From: Suillus spraguei
Taxonomy: Eukaryota; Basidiomycota; Agaricomycetes; Boletales; Suillaceae
Direction of reading: 5' to 3'
Assembly (NCBI GenBank): GCA_016800925.1
Contig: JABCPU010000001.1
Span: 310,001 to 374,000, forward strand
DNA: 64,000 nucleotides
Position 1 is the first letter of the stretch; every line of letters begins with the position of its first letter. Positions 45,528 to 58,017 of the stretch are shown here, piece after piece. A program made the translations under genes and the position numbers. The notes under the pieces were generated by a model that was given only the letters and a program-made list of their open reading frames with translations, was not told where the DNA came from and searched no databases.

Positions 45528-46855
45528 ATGCTATGGCTCCAGAGTTCTCCAACCACTTTGCACCTTGGTGCCATTGTTTGTCGTCGATCAACTAGCAGGT
45601 ATCTTGCTGTGGCTAGATGGATTCATGCAGGACCGTCAACTTCTCTATACGAATCTAAATATGCAGAGAAGCTCCAGCAAAAAGCACAAGAGTGAGATGT
45701 GTCCTCCGTGCCTAATTTCGTGACAATGTACTGACAAGTGGTCCGACCTTTCCTTCCTGTTACGTCCCTTGGGTCTACCTGGACATGAATCTTGGACATG
45801 AATTTCTAACTCTGGGAATGTCGCCATTGTTGCTGCTACCACTCGCTGGCATCATCAGACAGGGATTGGAACTATCTGAGCTGAGGGCACGAGCAAAGGA
45901 AGCAGCTCGTCGTAAGGAGGTAGCCAATATCAAATCAGCGCCACTGTCACAGGCGCATCCGCAAAGGTTGGACAAGTCACCTCCAGAATTGGTTTCAAGC
46001 AAGGTATCAGGAACCTCAAGTGCCCGCAAAGATAGCTCTCCGGTGAAAGTACGTGTTTCCTGTGTTGTAATTTCCTGTGCGGAACTGATGTATTGTTGCC
46101 TTCAGGCACTAGAATCCATCATAAATGTTCCAAGGCTGATGTCAACCCCTCATACTGCGGAGCAAATTTCGGCCTTATGGACGACCTATCATGCCTCTCG
46201 CACAGGAGGTACGGGAAGAGGATTTATCTGTGCATCAGTACCGATCAAACTCTATAACAAGATGCTTAGCATAGGAAAACGATATCCTATGTTTGTCATG
46301 CCTGTCCCTCGAGAGGGTTCTTCCGCTGTATCACCTGAAGGTCAAGAAAGCGCGGCCGCCCATGAATTCTATTTTCTACAATGGGATTTTCACGCTCCTC
46401 CGTTGCCTCCATCTGCCACCGGTTCAGACCCATTCTCTCGCGCCCCTCCTAGTAGCACAACCTCTCTGCCTCAGACAGCGACAGTCTTGTTTACACCACT
46501 CCAGGAGTACAAGCTCCGGCAATCGTTCGCTACCCCATATCTCATTCTAACATTCTACCCCGACTTCGCTCACACACACGGAATAGTGCTACTTCGAGGC
46601 GAGATCACACCATCAACAGCCACGGCGCCCGCTATTTCAGGCAAGGACACGTCAACCACGCGTTTTCTGCTGAGTCAGATCGATGCTCAGCTGCTTGCAA
46701 TGGGCGTGCAAAAGTTTTATTTGTGGGGTGATGAGAGTGAAGATAGTAGTCAGAAGGGGAATCGAAACGCTGAAAAGTTACTCAGGCAGTTCCACGAACA
46801 GCCCGAGGAATTCAGTTGGACTGATCTACTTGAACATGCCCGTCTTACCTCCTAG
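45528..46855 (+). CDS. ATP11: ATP11, F1-ATPase assembly chaperone
   Basis: Mitochondrial matrix chaperone that binds the F1 beta subunit during ATP synthase assembly. The ATG at 45528 opens a presequence (MLWLQSSPTTLHLGAIVCRR). Next is the family's helical start (YESKYAEKLQQKAQE joined to QGLELSELRARAKEAA), then SIINVPRLMSTPHTAEQISA, WTTYHASRTGGTGRGFICAS, FVMPVPRE, EFYFLQWDFH, VLFTPLQEYKLRQSFATPYL and YPDFAHTHGIVLLRGE, ending at 46855. Intron 1 (45692-45858) is 167 nt, about three times the local norm. Intron 2 starts at about 46048 (GTACGT). A Ser/Pro-rich insert (SATGSDPFSRAPPSS) lies between conserved strands. Confidence 0.92.
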
Positions 46856-46939
46856 AAATGACCTTGCCTTTACAAACATCATCATAGAGTGATCTTATAT
46901 TTGGGCTATGGATTTTACAAAGGTGCCGATCAAGGGGAT

Positions 46940-46969
46940 AGTCCTACGTTGGTCAGTCCTACGTTGGTC
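46940..46969. repeat. Two tandem copies of a 15-bp repeat
   Basis: AGTCCTACGTTGGTC occurs twice head to tail in the spacer between two convergent genes. Confidence 0.85.
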
Positions 46970-46994
46970 ATGCAAAGATTAAAGATTCATAGGG

Positions 46995-47657
46995 TCAAGG
47001 CAATGTGATCAATGGTGCTTTTTTTACCCACTCGTTGTTCTTTAATTCTTGCACAACGAATAATGCAAACCCTGCTCTTGTTAACCATACCCCTGTTTTC
47101 TCGTCTCCCACATAACCTACAACAAAATTCTTGTCATTTGCCCCGCTTAGCAGGGGTACACGGGCAATCGTCCAATCCAGATCATTTCCTTGGCCCTTGA
47201 TAGTTTCACCGATGGCTACAACATCTTGGTATGCTGTACGTGCCAGGGTGGCTACGCCATTTACTATGATGGACATCCGCAGACTGAATTTGTCGTTCGG
47301 GTCTGTTATGCTTGGTGTCCCAAGGGCCAACAGCCGGCGCACACGATTGCTTTTCATAAGTTCGATGATCAGAGAATATGCCCGCGCAAGAGGTGTGCCC
47401 TTCGGGTACAAAGGTCCGCGCGAGACTGATGGCCCAAGAGCAGAAAGCACAGCGTCAACACCCTTCATGGCGAACGAAAGTGCCTCTCTGTCATCAAGCT
47501 GCCCCTTGTGAACTGTGACGCGCGGGTCATACTTGATTTCCTCTGGGATTTTCTCTGGCGCACGCGCGTATACAACCACGGTGTGCAATGCTATGAGTGC
47601 TTCCTGGATAAGAAGCAAACCTGCAGCGCCTGTAGCTCCCAGGATCAAGACGTGCAT
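46995..47657 (-). CDS. NAD(P)-binding NmrA/atypical SDR-like protein
   Basis: Single-exon gene of 220 residues. The N-terminal Rossmann motif MHVLILGATGAAGLLLIQEA (TGxxGxxG type) is followed by VVVYARAPEKIPEE, VTVHKGQLDD, MKGVDAVLSALGPS, RRLLALGTPS, LDWTIARVPLLSG and VVGYVGDEKTGVWLTRAG, all usual for the NAD(P)-binding PF13460-type family. The classical SDR YxxxK motif is not seen, as in NmrA-like members. Substrate unknown; a flavin-reductase or regulatory role are both possible. Confidence 0.85.
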   Translation of the reverse strand: MHVLILGATGAAGLLLIQEALIALHTVVVYARAPEKIPEEIKYDPRVTVHKGQLDDREALSFAMKGVDAVLSALGPSVSRGPLYPKGTPLARAYSLIIELMKSNRVRRLLALGTPSITDPNDKFSLRMSIIVNGVATLARTAYQDVVAIGETIKGQGNDLDWTIARVPLLSGANDKNFVVGYVGDEKTGVWLTRAGFALFVVQELKNNEWVKKAPLITLP

Positions 47658-48333
47658 GATAGTCTACTTCAACGATTTGATTTGGGTAAACTGGAGCACT
47701 AAGGTTACTGTCGATTATCAGAGTTATCGAGTCCGATCCACATACCTTTTGGTAGGATGGTTTACAATGGCGGGGATAAGTACTGGTGAAAGTGGACTGC
47801 GAGTGAGGACTACTTATCTCCCTTCGATCTGCCTAGAGACCACGGCGGAGTGGGCCAGGCAGTAGCATTGCCACTGCAACTCCACCTCATGATCATCGAC
47901 ATCATCTACCTTCCTTTTTAAGGCAAGATCTAGAAATGCTTATTGCAATTATATAGAAACCCCATGATTTTACATTTAACTTGTGTCTCAACAACGGCTC
48001 CTCAGCCTGAGGCCCCAGCTATTCGATACCGCTTAAATGCGTCTCATAATACCACATATAATTAACTAGTGCCCACTGCGCGGCATGGATGAATTCCGAA
48101 GTGAACTCGTTCACCGTCAGCACTTCTTAAGTTAACAACTTGGTGCTGAGTTGATACTTGTACTAGCAGCTGGTACGTACAAATGCGCGCCACAAATGCC
48201 AAGTATCCTGACGTATGTGAAGTTCTAGCATTCATATGTAGACGTCATCACGTACCCGCAGATGTCACAGTGCATAGTGAATGGAAACGATCAACAAAGT
48301 TCCCAGTCGTCTATAATAACATTGCCACTTGTA
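47658..48333. other. Intergenic
   Basis: About 670 bp between two minus-strand genes. It holds the upstream region of the NAD(P)-binding protein gene. Nothing else supported. Confidence 0.5.
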
Positions 48334-49128
48334 TTAGTTCAGGGAAGGTGCCCTCAACCATGCCCCAGCGGCTAGTGCATCTTCCTCTAGTGCAAGAATA
48401 GCCTCTCCAAGCTCACCAGCGTTCTGAGGGTATAATTTCACCATATCTCTCCCGTATAAGGTACCAAACGCATCAACGATACCTGGCACAACATCCTCCA
48501 CCCGCGTATTGTCTCCTTTCGCCTCAGTTATGCACCCAGCCTTGACATCAACTAACCCACACGCCACAACTTGTCTAAACCACTCCAAAGGCTCCTTTGT
48601 AACGTTCATTGAAAAACCGTGTGTCGTGAGTCGATGGCGTACTTGGACGCCAATACTTGCTATCTTTGTTACAGGGTCCAAAAACACACCAGTGTGGTCT
48701 GATGGTACATGGGTAATCCCGTGTGTACGCAACAAATAAGATTGGATCATTTTTTGCATTACGCAAATGTAATCACGGATACCAATTGGCGGGGATGTGC
48801 GAGCGAGGTCTAGAAGTGGGTAACCGACGAGCTGACCAGGTCCATGATAAGTTAATTGTCCACCGCGCGCTGCTACGGCAAATTCTGCGCCAATCGACGT
48901 CAGACGTGCACGTTCTGTGTGAAGTTCTTGTTCTGTTTGCCGGCGTCCAGATGTGTACACTGGACGGTGCTCGAGTAGAAGCAGAATGTCATGATGGGAT
49001 GATGAACGACGAGCAGCAAGCTGAAGCTGATGTATCTTTTCTTGGAGTAGGATAGTTCGGGTATATGGTAGCGGTGTGCAGAAATAGTGGTAAAAGACGG
49101 GTGGTAAGGGCATTGAATAGGACCTCAA
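48334..49128 (-). CDS. LIP2: Octanoyltransferase (lipoate biosynthesis), LipB/LIP2
   Basis: Transfers octanoyl from acyl carrier protein to lipoyl domains, in mitochondria. Single exon, 264 residues. Family motifs: LLLLEHRPVYTSGRR, AVAARGGQLTYHGPGQLVGY, then SDHTGVFLD, then KIASIGVQVRHRLTTHGFSM with the conserved Lys of KIASIG, and VVACGLVDV with the catalytic Cys. The N-terminus is short (MRSYSMPLPPVFYHYFCTPL) with little of a classic presequence. A second Met six codons downstream is an alternative start. The C-terminus after the catalytic domain is a short helix (ELGEAILALEEDALA). Confidence 0.92.
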   Translation of the reverse strand: MRSYSMPLPPVFYHYFCTPLPYTRTILLQEKIHQLQLAARRSSSHHDILLLLEHRPVYTSGRRQTEQELHTERARLTSIGAEFAVAARGGQLTYHGPGQLVGYPLLDLARTSPPIGIRDYICVMQKMIQSYLLRTHGITHVPSDHTGVFLDPVTKIASIGVQVRHRLTTHGFSMNVTKEPLEWFRQVVACGLVDVKAGCITEAKGDNTRVEDVVPGIVDAFGTLYGRDMVKLYPQNAGELGEAILALEEDALAAGAWLRAPSLN

Positions 49129-49285
49129 CTTCAGCAGTCAACTAGACTAGAGCATTGCCAATACACACGTGACGCGTGACGGATCAAAACATAAGTAAAC
49201 ACCCAGAACCGACATGTCACGTGACTTGCCGCCGGCATTCAAAAAAGGCTTTGATGGTATATAATTTTTTCCGTTCCTCTCGAGT

Positions 49286-49318
49286 GTCAACGTTGACGCG
49301 TTGACGTTGCACGTTGAC
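49286..49318. promoter_or_regulatory. GTTGAC repeat cluster upstream of LIP2
   Basis: The palindrome GTCAACGTTGAC (49286-49297) is followed by GTTGAC at 49300-49305 and 49313-49318. It lies about 160-190 bp upstream of the minus-strand LIP2 start. It may be a transcription-factor site cluster. Confidence 0.35.
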
Positions 49319-51227
49319 CCTTGATATCAATCAGATCCCGTTGTCAGGTCTGTACCTGCCTACATTTCGTCATTAATATTTGCATGTATTACCTTGTCAC
49401 GGTCGTGCCTACCTTTTCCCTCAAAATCCAATGGAACCATGGGCGCATCCATTATTTAGTTTCATGATTGTAGATCACTTACTACCATTCTCGAGCAAAA
49501 CAGTGTTCATTTTTCCTTCGGCTTGCAGACAGTTTGAGAATCGAGAAAGTAAATTTGTCTCGAACACGAGCCCAACTAGCAATAGCGCTCATTTCGTTCT
49601 CGATGTCTGGAGACTTGCAAATATTTTATGTCTACCAGATTCCACACTCCACATAATGTTAGCTTAATCCTTCTAAAATGTATTATACATCTTCGCATTC
49701 ATTGCTACAGTCCTATACTACTCAGAATATTTATTACATTTTGTAAACTGAGAAAATAAACCATTGAAGCTGCTGGTGGTCACATCGGACGTGTCGGAGG
49801 GGAGAGGTAGGTGAGCTGCAATGATTCACCCGATCATAAATTCAACGTTCCATGTCAACACCCAATCACCATTATTTTAAATTTTCCACCCCACGTACGG
49901 ATACCAAACGCTGTTCAAGTAGGATGTGACATAGGTGCACTCGCGGGTATTACTTGATGCTTGATGACACTCTGAAAGCCTACCCGCACTTGTACGGGTC
50001 GGGTGGATTCGTAGGTGGTACGATATGGGTCACCCGATTACCGTAACATTGTGCGAAGTCATACTAGGTATGACTTGGAAGACCATACAGCTAGGCTGCA
50101 CACAAAAACATGAAATACCAATATATATTAATAATGATACCGTAACCATTATCGCTCGCCCAAAATGTTCCGTCACTTTAGGCACTCGGTCGGAAGTGAC
50201 GGGACAATTTTGACAATAAGATAGGAATCGGAGACACTGTTGGTTTATGACAGGGTGGATGTGTGGCGCGGTGACCTGGGTACTGACGTGGTGAAATAAA
50301 ACGCTCCCTCACTACTGAAAACGAATTACCCTATTTACCCGAGCCTAATTTGGACAACTCCGACGAGACAACCGGCCATACATGTTTGTTTGGCAAATTT
50401 CTCGTTCATTTCATCGACTTTTTCTAAATCTCGACTCTCTACTGTTCTTCTCACCAACGCTTCATTTCTTTATCCTACCTCTCCATCCTTTCATCCCCCA
50501 CTCCGAGATGTTCACATGAATGTGGGTCAAAACGTTGCAGTAAATGGATGCGGTCCCTATCCATGTCATGTCCTCGGGATAGTGCAATATATGCGTTGAA
50601 TGGCGTGAATTTTGCGCTGAGTAGAGTGCCGACATCTATTATTGAGTGGCTGATTGGCGGCCCCCGTTTGTCACCACCTGCAGGAGTCTGAATGCGCAGG
50701 CAGATGCTCAGCGGCGGCCGCAGAAACCGAAGATACAGATACAGACATCAATATAGCTCACTGGCCTGTACAGGAGAGGTACAGGGAGTCAAGGACGATC
50801 TTGTCGAGATTTATTGTGTTAAACCACTCTCCTCGTATTACGGAAACTGTTATTGCCGCGGAGGATTACGACCACAAGCTGGCTAGCGCTATCGTCGAAG
50901 TCCACTTTACACTTGTGCACCACGGGGTCAGGAGGTCAAAGGAGTCTGTTTTCGACGCAGTACTTCGAGAACTTGTAGTACTGCGCAAACCCTAGAGCGG
51001 TCCTCGCAGCCTTATCAAGAAGCGTCATCTAGCAGACGGTCGGTCGTTGTAATCTGACTGCAGCTCCAGCAAGAAAAATCGATTCACGTGCTCTGAAGAA
51101 TACTTTCGTTAGTGAGACTCGGAGTAATTATGTAGTCTTATTATGATAATGTACACACAAACCTGCGCCGTACCTTATTCAAGACATTATGTAATATGCA
51201 ACGGAGCGAGGTGGAAGTCGGCAACTA
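49319..51227. other. Gene-poor DNA
   Basis: No supported gene. An open frame near 50654-50995 (SRTILSRFIVLNHSPRITET) lacks an ATG, matches nothing I recognise and is left out. Confidence 0.45.
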
Positions 51228-51228
51228 G

Positions 51229-51907
51229 GGCCAGAGTTGCAAAATCTGACGACCTCATTTTCATAACTCATTTTTTGCTACACATTAAAATAAGAAAAAT
51301 ATATGGAACTGTAACTACGTGTGTCAGAATGAAGCTCCAGTTTACAGAAAAAATAAATATGCAAAAATGATACTGCCAGAAGGATGCCGACTCTAAATGT
51401 TAGAAATAGTAGAGAGTTGCAAAGCTTCCCACAGGTGTGTTGGCGCAGGTGTCACATTCTGTCACGGTGGCACGTTTGAACTCCGATGACGCTCAGTACA
51501 CCCAAATTCTCAGTTTGAAAAATAAGAATTAGTACTCCGCTCACGAATGTCACGCTTGAGCATTCTCTGACTGTCGTGATTACATCGTCGATAACAACAG
51601 CAACTCTGCTCTAATCATGTTATAAAAATATGGAGAGGTGAGGACTAGTATAAAGGGTTCCTGGAAAAAAGGAGACTTTTTTTGGCTGGGGTTTACACTT
51701 CCCTTGATTGTTTTACATGAAAGCATGTGACTGGGGGATAATTTTGATGCCGAGGGCATTCATCGTGTTTTCTTTTTAAACAAAAAATACAGTACTATAG
51801 ATCGATAATAAAAGGTCTCATTTCCAAGAGTTGGAGGTTTAGAATGTGTTGTGTTTTGTGCTATGATGTGTTTTGCAACTCTCTACCATTTTGCAACTCT
51901 GGCCCAA
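51229..51907. mobile_element. Candidate non-autonomous TIR element
   Basis: GGGCCAGAGTTGCAAAAT at the left end (about 51229-51246) is mirrored exactly at the right end (about 51890-51907). Further GAGAGTTGCAAA-type copies lie inside (51411-51422, and inverted at 51879-51890). No transposase. Flanks AACTA and AACGA could be a diverged 5-bp duplication, which is weak. Confidence 0.5.
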
Positions 51908-53939
51908 CGATAGTAGTACACATACCATGTAAATTTGTGTATCTATGTACAAGAACAAACGTTCGATGCTTACTCGATACACCGAACATTTTTAGTCATG
52001 CGAGGAGTAACACTCAGATTGGTGAACAAGGTACCCGCCGGCGCCCTCTCAGGTCTAATGAAAGCACTAATATTGTACTGCGAAGATACATCCGAGAATC
52101 GGACTACCCCGGTGCACATTGAGGACTGAGTTTTCCACTGACAACGACAAACATTAATATTTATGAGATGCATCACCATAGTAAACTACTGCTGGGTGAG
52201 ATGGTCCGTACCTGTCAAGCTTGATTTCGACGACGTCGGGTGGGAGTTTGGTCAACAAACTTAAGTAAGTTTGGCTCGGCCGAAAATCCTTTGGTATTTG
52301 GGGGTACTACTGACTACTGCGGATACCCCAGCTTCAGCAAGAAGTTCTCCGATCAATAAATGTGCGAGTGGAACGAGGTGGAACGGCGGGTCCAAGGTAC
52401 CCGGTACCCGTCCATCCACATTCCGTCCGTGCCGCCGCCGGGTGGGTAACGCTCACTCATGTCACACTCTATTCTTATCCAATCACCACAAAGGGATTTG
52501 TCTGAAATTTTCCACCCTTACCAACTCTGTTGTTTACACCGTATGACTTCTAGTCCTTCGATGCTACTATGCTAAATCGTCCATGGTCGGTAACGTAGTG
52601 TCATTGAACTATGGTGGTCATGAATACATTCATTAATGCTAAGTGTAGTGTCTGTTAAATGTTCAGGCGGTCCGGGTTCCACCTCAAATCGTCGCATAAC
52701 ATAACATGAAAGGAATGACAGTCTTCTTCCTATTGGGTTTGCGTAACCTACGCCATTTTTTGCCGTCTGGGCGATTTTTGGCGACTGGTACCTCCCCAAG
52801 CCATGTCATCCTCATCAAAATATTGTGCTTCGACCTAATGGATAATTAGTCAAGGTAAGTCACGATCATGAGATGCAACGTACGCCATAGACGTCTCTGC
52901 CGTCAAATCCAGTCGCAGCATCTCGACTTTTGATGTAGTCTCTTCTAGAAGGCTGTGAACATGGTCTATGTCAGCCAATTCACGCTGTGTACTTCAGCTT
53001 GGGCATACAGCATCTGCGCTGTCGAAGCCATGTCCAAAACACGAGTTGAAGGCTTGCGTAATTTTTTTGAAGAAGCGAGGCTTTTTCGTTTTCACTCCAT
53101 GTTCGACAATGTTGGCATGGAAATCGTTACTCTGTTAACGATTAGCCGCCACCCCACTATTGACGAGCTCTGATTACTACGCACATCTTTGCGTTGCATG
53201 ACGGTGGATGTAGAGGGAAAACCTGATAGATACGTAAGTTAGACGTGAGTTGATGACGTAGAGTGCTGGTGCAAGTGAGTTGCCCTATCAACTCGGTTCG
53301 TGAAGAGAATTTTAATCTGTACCGTGTAGGGTTAACTAAAGGTGCTACCTTTTATCAGAAACTGAATACCGGAATCCTCCTGAGGCTTTTAATAGTGTGG
53401 AGCAACTACGCCGTCTCAGGCTATGGTGACATCCCCGCCTTTTTCCCACCACGTTCTGCTGTTACGGCCGTCGTGTTGTATTCTTCCTTGGTGCTTCATG
53501 GCAATCTAGATATGTGACATGCAGAGACTCTTCTAGTTGTTTTGTTTCCGGACACCGTAGCAGGATCCCGTGTGCTTGCGCGCTTTGGAGAATTCTTACA
53601 AAGTGGTACGTATTTTTGGACTGCTGTGTGGTTATCTGATAGATGCTGGCGAAGTTTCTCTTATGGAGTAAAACTCTTTACGAAAACAGACCCACTCGCT
53701 TGAATGCATCTGGGAACTGATTTTTTTTTAGACGAAGCCCATATTACATGGGTTTCATCGTGACGTGGAGAAATTTTGTCAGAACTGAACGTTCTGAACT
53801 TGGGTCCTTTACTTTGAACATGACCGGTGTGAGTTAACGTCTAACGCACTGCGCAAGCAGGCGAGAACATGTTATGGTTTATAAGGTAGCATCTTTATCT
53901 CGCACAGACTACAACAAAGCCATCGTAACTTCGAAGAAG
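51908..53939. other. Gene-poor DNA
   Basis: No gene, RNA or terminal repeat supported. Confidence 0.45.
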
Positions 53940-54130
53940 TGCGCGTCTAAAATGGCCGGTGGGAACGGCAGACTGGTGGGGTACGTTTCACACCAAGGCA
54001 TTCGTGACTTCAGAGACACGTGGGGGTACAGAGGCCCCCAGGCTAGCAGATACTGTCCTACATAGAGTGCATACTCTCGATGGACATAAATTGGACATAA
54101 AAACAGTCTAATGCAATGAGTGATATACTA
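53940..54130 (+). repeat. Diverged dispersed repeat, copy 1
   Basis: It shares with copy 2 (56960-57130), in the same order, GGCCGG(T/C)GG, AGGxATTCG, a Gly/Pro-coding GC block, TGTCCT(A/C)CATAGAGT and a region about half identical. Origin unknown. Confidence 0.45.
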
Positions 54131-56959
54131 GCTACTGACATGTTTTCATAGACCGGCGAACAAGAAGGTATGTTGAATAGTACCTGTGACAGTACCAGTG
54201 TGCTGACCTATTTGTTACAGTGTGTAGATCGGAGAACTTGATAGCGTAGATTAGTTACCGACGGAGGATCTTTCAGGCTTTGTCGTAGTGATTACAGTGC
54301 CGGGAATTCGACTAGCCTAATATTTGTGGGTATAGTATGTCCCGTGGTTTTCCTTAGATGCATATATCATCCCTATTATTGTCGTGCGGAACGCCATCAT
54401 TTCCTTACAATATCAGTTGCCCTCAGGTGATACCAATAATAAATTTTCTCGTATTCCGTTGCGTATTTGATTGTACATCTTTTGCCCGTCATTAGTAGTA
54501 CAACATAAAATACTGTTAAGTTAGGTGTGGTTGGGTATGCATTAGCAAATGTCGTGTCCCCTTGAAAGAGACTTTCATCGGCGTGCACCCCATGACATGT
54601 TGTCATCATCAAGCATTTGTGCCTAGTGACAGAATTAAATGAGCTACTTCCTCGAAGGAATTAGGTATAGAACTCACATAACCGCCCACAGCAGGGGTTC
54701 TCTCGAAAGTTGGGTAGGAGGGCGGAGAAGGAGAAGGAGAAAATGCCTGATGGCACTCGTCAGAAATAACAAGTGAAGAGTGACTGCAAAACGTACGACA
54801 GCGTATGTGATGTCCATGGGTGATGGATGCCCTTGAATTGAGTCACGGGTGGACTTTGAACTCTGGGAGCTACTGCGAGAGAGCTGGCAAATGGACGCAA
54901 TGTCATTGGTGGACCGTACTTCTGAAAACTCTGAAGCACATACCTTGCTGCTTATTGAGAGTCTCTTCAAGGATGCGAAAGGCGACATTTTTTCAAAAGA
55001 AATAAAGTGTTGAAGTGTTTAGCGGAGGAGGTTGACTGACGCTGTTAGAGTGACAGGTATTTGGAGTATGCTTTTATACCACAAACGGGCACCACGTTAA
55101 TGAAAGGAATACCGTATTAGTTCCATCATGTCATGCCTTGTTCGGATCTAAGGGCTTCGAAAGATCTGGCGGCAGTGGTTGGTTCAGAATGTTCATGTTC
55201 CGTATCGGCCCGGGGAGTCTAAGCGCGGGGAAAATAGTATATCTCCATGGTGGCCTGTATGGAGACCGTGTCCAGAATCATACATTCCGAGGAGTCGTAC
55301 TTGTAATAATTACCATTCGTAGCATGGTCACAAGCTCTTGTCATAAAAGGTATATTCTGGTATATTATGCATTATTAAGGCAGTGCTAAACAAGCACCTG
55401 CAGTCACATAGTATGTACTTATTTGTGCTCGCCACTTGACAGCAAGGCACTCGGATGATTCACGGTTGTACCTAGACTTCGGTCAGAATATGGGGTCGAC
55501 TTCTCTTTCAAGTCACTTATTCTCGCCGCACTTTTAACTTTGTTGTCTAGTCGTCCCGACTATAATTACAATTACACTGAAGTATTAACGTGTACCAACT
55601 GGCGGAGCACCTCGCGGCACCCGTACCTGACTCTAGGAGAGATTAGTCCGACTTGGACGTTGCACTCGATGTAATTGCCACCGTAATCGCAACAAGTTGG
55701 TGCGCAATAATTGGCTGCGACTCGAGAGTCAAATGATTTCGTCTTCACTGGCCCGGCGTTGTTGCGTGGGGATACCCAGATTGGCATCCTGACTTTTGCT
55801 GTCAGGCCATCACCAAAATGCAATGAATTTGTATTGCATAATATTATTGGTACATGTGTAGCTGACGCGCAACTGCCCTGACTAGGATATCTCCGACAAA
55901 CCCTATTCCCCCACACTGCATAGCCAATTGAGATCTGTGAACCTCCCTGTCATAATTCCCTTTATGAGCATATATACGTGTGTGTTTTCACCCTATTCGT
56001 TATGTTTTTCATCGCTGTCAAATCTACTAATACCGACCTGATTCGGATCCGGGATAACACCAACACCGTGGTGAGCGACGGCTTCCGCTACAAGTTTTTG
56101 CTGGCGCTGATCACGATGCAGTGCAGTAAAAAAATCACTAATGTGCCACACAGGCTTAGTCTGGCGCCACTGATATTGCGTCAAGCGCCACCGCCCGTAT
56201 CTAGAGTCTGCAATTCCGCGGGTCGTTCAGATGATATCAAAGTCTAATTGACTCGTCACTTAGTCTGAGGTCACATGGAGTGGGTTCAAACCATCTTATA
56301 AGTGCTTCTTGGTCTATCTAGCATTGGCATCACATCGATCATGAATTGCCAAAGTTACTTTGCCTGCGAACCATCGTTTTAGCTCCCGCTAAGCTGCACA
56401 AGTTATCGCCCGGAGCCGAGCCGAATCTACCGACGTTACCAGGGCAACTTTTTACGCAATTGTCCCAAACTTCCCCACAACCCATACTACTGGCTCACTG
56501 AGGAAGCGCACAGAACTATAGGTGTGCTCAATTAGTTTCCAGCAAGCTCACAATCGGTACCGAGAGATAAATGTGTACATCGTCCGACCCTGTATAGTTT
56601 ACCGTAATCAGATAGATACCACTCCCCGGACGTTTTGATTATTTTTGCGTGTCGTATCAGAGCTCTGGACACTGAAGGCAGTGTCATCAGAAGACCTTGA
56701 TGGATTTACCGCCTACGAACGGGTCCCTGTAAGGCCCTGGACCTTTTCCACCTCCGAAGATTGCCTGCAGGCTGAGATCGGGCACTTAGGAGGCTAGGAC
56801 TACCACCAGACTATGGAACACCCCGAATCATGTGATGCAAGTAATCTTGTCTACCAGACTAAACAGGCTGGAAGGGTATTAGCACTGTCTTCAGGGCAGT
56901 GATACAGTCGGGGTGCTATGTCCTACATAGTAGGGTCTACGACTCCAAAGGACAGTAAA
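54131..56959. other. Gene-poor DNA
   Basis: No gene supported. The short frames present show no family, splice or promoter support. Confidence 0.45.
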
Positions 56960-57130
56960 TAAAACGGCCGGCGGACTGACTGAGTACGTCCTAGGTCAGG
57001 GCATTCGCAGATTCGGAGATGCAGCCAGGGAACCGGGCCCGGCCCTTTGACCAGATTGTATTGTCCTCCATAGAGTATTCTCTCAATAGGATGATTTTTT
57101 TTTAAGGGACACTAAATTTTAAATAAAACT
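56960..57130 (+). repeat. Diverged dispersed repeat, copy 2
   Basis: See copy 1 at 53940-54130. This copy is followed by a T run (about 57090) and then AT-rich DNA. Confidence 0.45.
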
Positions 57131-57281
57131 GTTAGAAAAAACACCGTCGGGAACAGATAAATACAGTATTCAACATCTCATTATGAAACACAGGGGAATC
57201 AAGGTATCAATACAGGTGACTGGGCAAGGTTATATCGGTATAAACCTGTGGCTCAGCGCGCAGCAAGGGTAAGCGACGCTC

Positions 57282-57575
57282 GTGTGGCTGATACCAAGCG
57301 ATCGTGTGCATATTGTGTACCGGTTTTCGAGACAACAACTTTACATTAACAAAGTTGAGTTCGAGCATCAAGCATGGACTATTCCTGATGAAATGAGAAT
57401 CCAGCTCTCGCGAATCAATCGGAATGGATGGATCTCTAATGATCGACAGCTTGAGGTTCCTCGATTTATGGATCCTGCATTGTTAAAGACCATAGAAAGT
57501 AGACGGTCTTTTCTTCGTTGCTGTATTCTTTCTGCATTGAACGGGATTGTCACAACGAGTGAAAGGTTTCTCTGA
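57282..57575 (+). CDS. Short open frame of 97 codons, doubtful
   Basis: Frame MWLIPSDRVHIVYRF..., ending SERFL. It is moderately protein-like (QLEVPRFMDPALLKTIESRR) but with no recognised family, no flanking exon and no promoter signal. Possibly a remnant of a larger gene. Confidence 0.2.
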   Translation: MWLIPSDRVHIVYRFSRQQLYINKVEFEHQAWTIPDEMRIQLSRINRNGWISNDRQLEVPRFMDPALLKTIESRRSFLRCCILSALNGIVTTSERFL

Positions 57576-58017
57576 GCCTCAGTGGTTGAACTCGCAGCTT
57601 GGGCATTTTTTTACCAGTCCCTTTAAAATTTCCACGAGTATGAGCTGCGATTGGTTGAAGCTTCAAAAAATTCTGTGTGGCCTTCGAGCTAATTATAAGT
57701 AACTGAGAGTCCTAAATTTTGTTTACAAATATTTTCTTTAGGATAACCCGAGGGAACTCATCTGCAACTGGTATTCACTTGTGCCTGGCTTATCGAGACC
57801 GCCCTCAGCGCACAGAACGAACATAATTTTCTCACCTGAAAGTTTTCTCAAAACAAAATTTCAAAGCGACGATGAATAGTAAGTACTTACCTCCGGTTAG
57901 GCGGGCTGTTGGTAATTTTGGCAACTTTGTGCAAAATTTGCGAGTAGGTTCCAGTGCGGAGTGGATCAGATTAAAGTTGCTGCAGTAGACCGACCTCTTC
58001 TATTCACACGGCGTCGT
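57576..58017. other. Intergenic
   Basis: AT-rich; nothing supported. Confidence 0.45.

Noticed and set aside
47515..47865. Plus-strand frame over the start of the NAD(P)-binding gene
   Set aside because: It overlaps a well-supported minus-strand gene and shows no family features.
50654..50995. Open frame of 113 codons
   Set aside because: It has no ATG start, no recognised family and no splice context, in gene-poor DNA.
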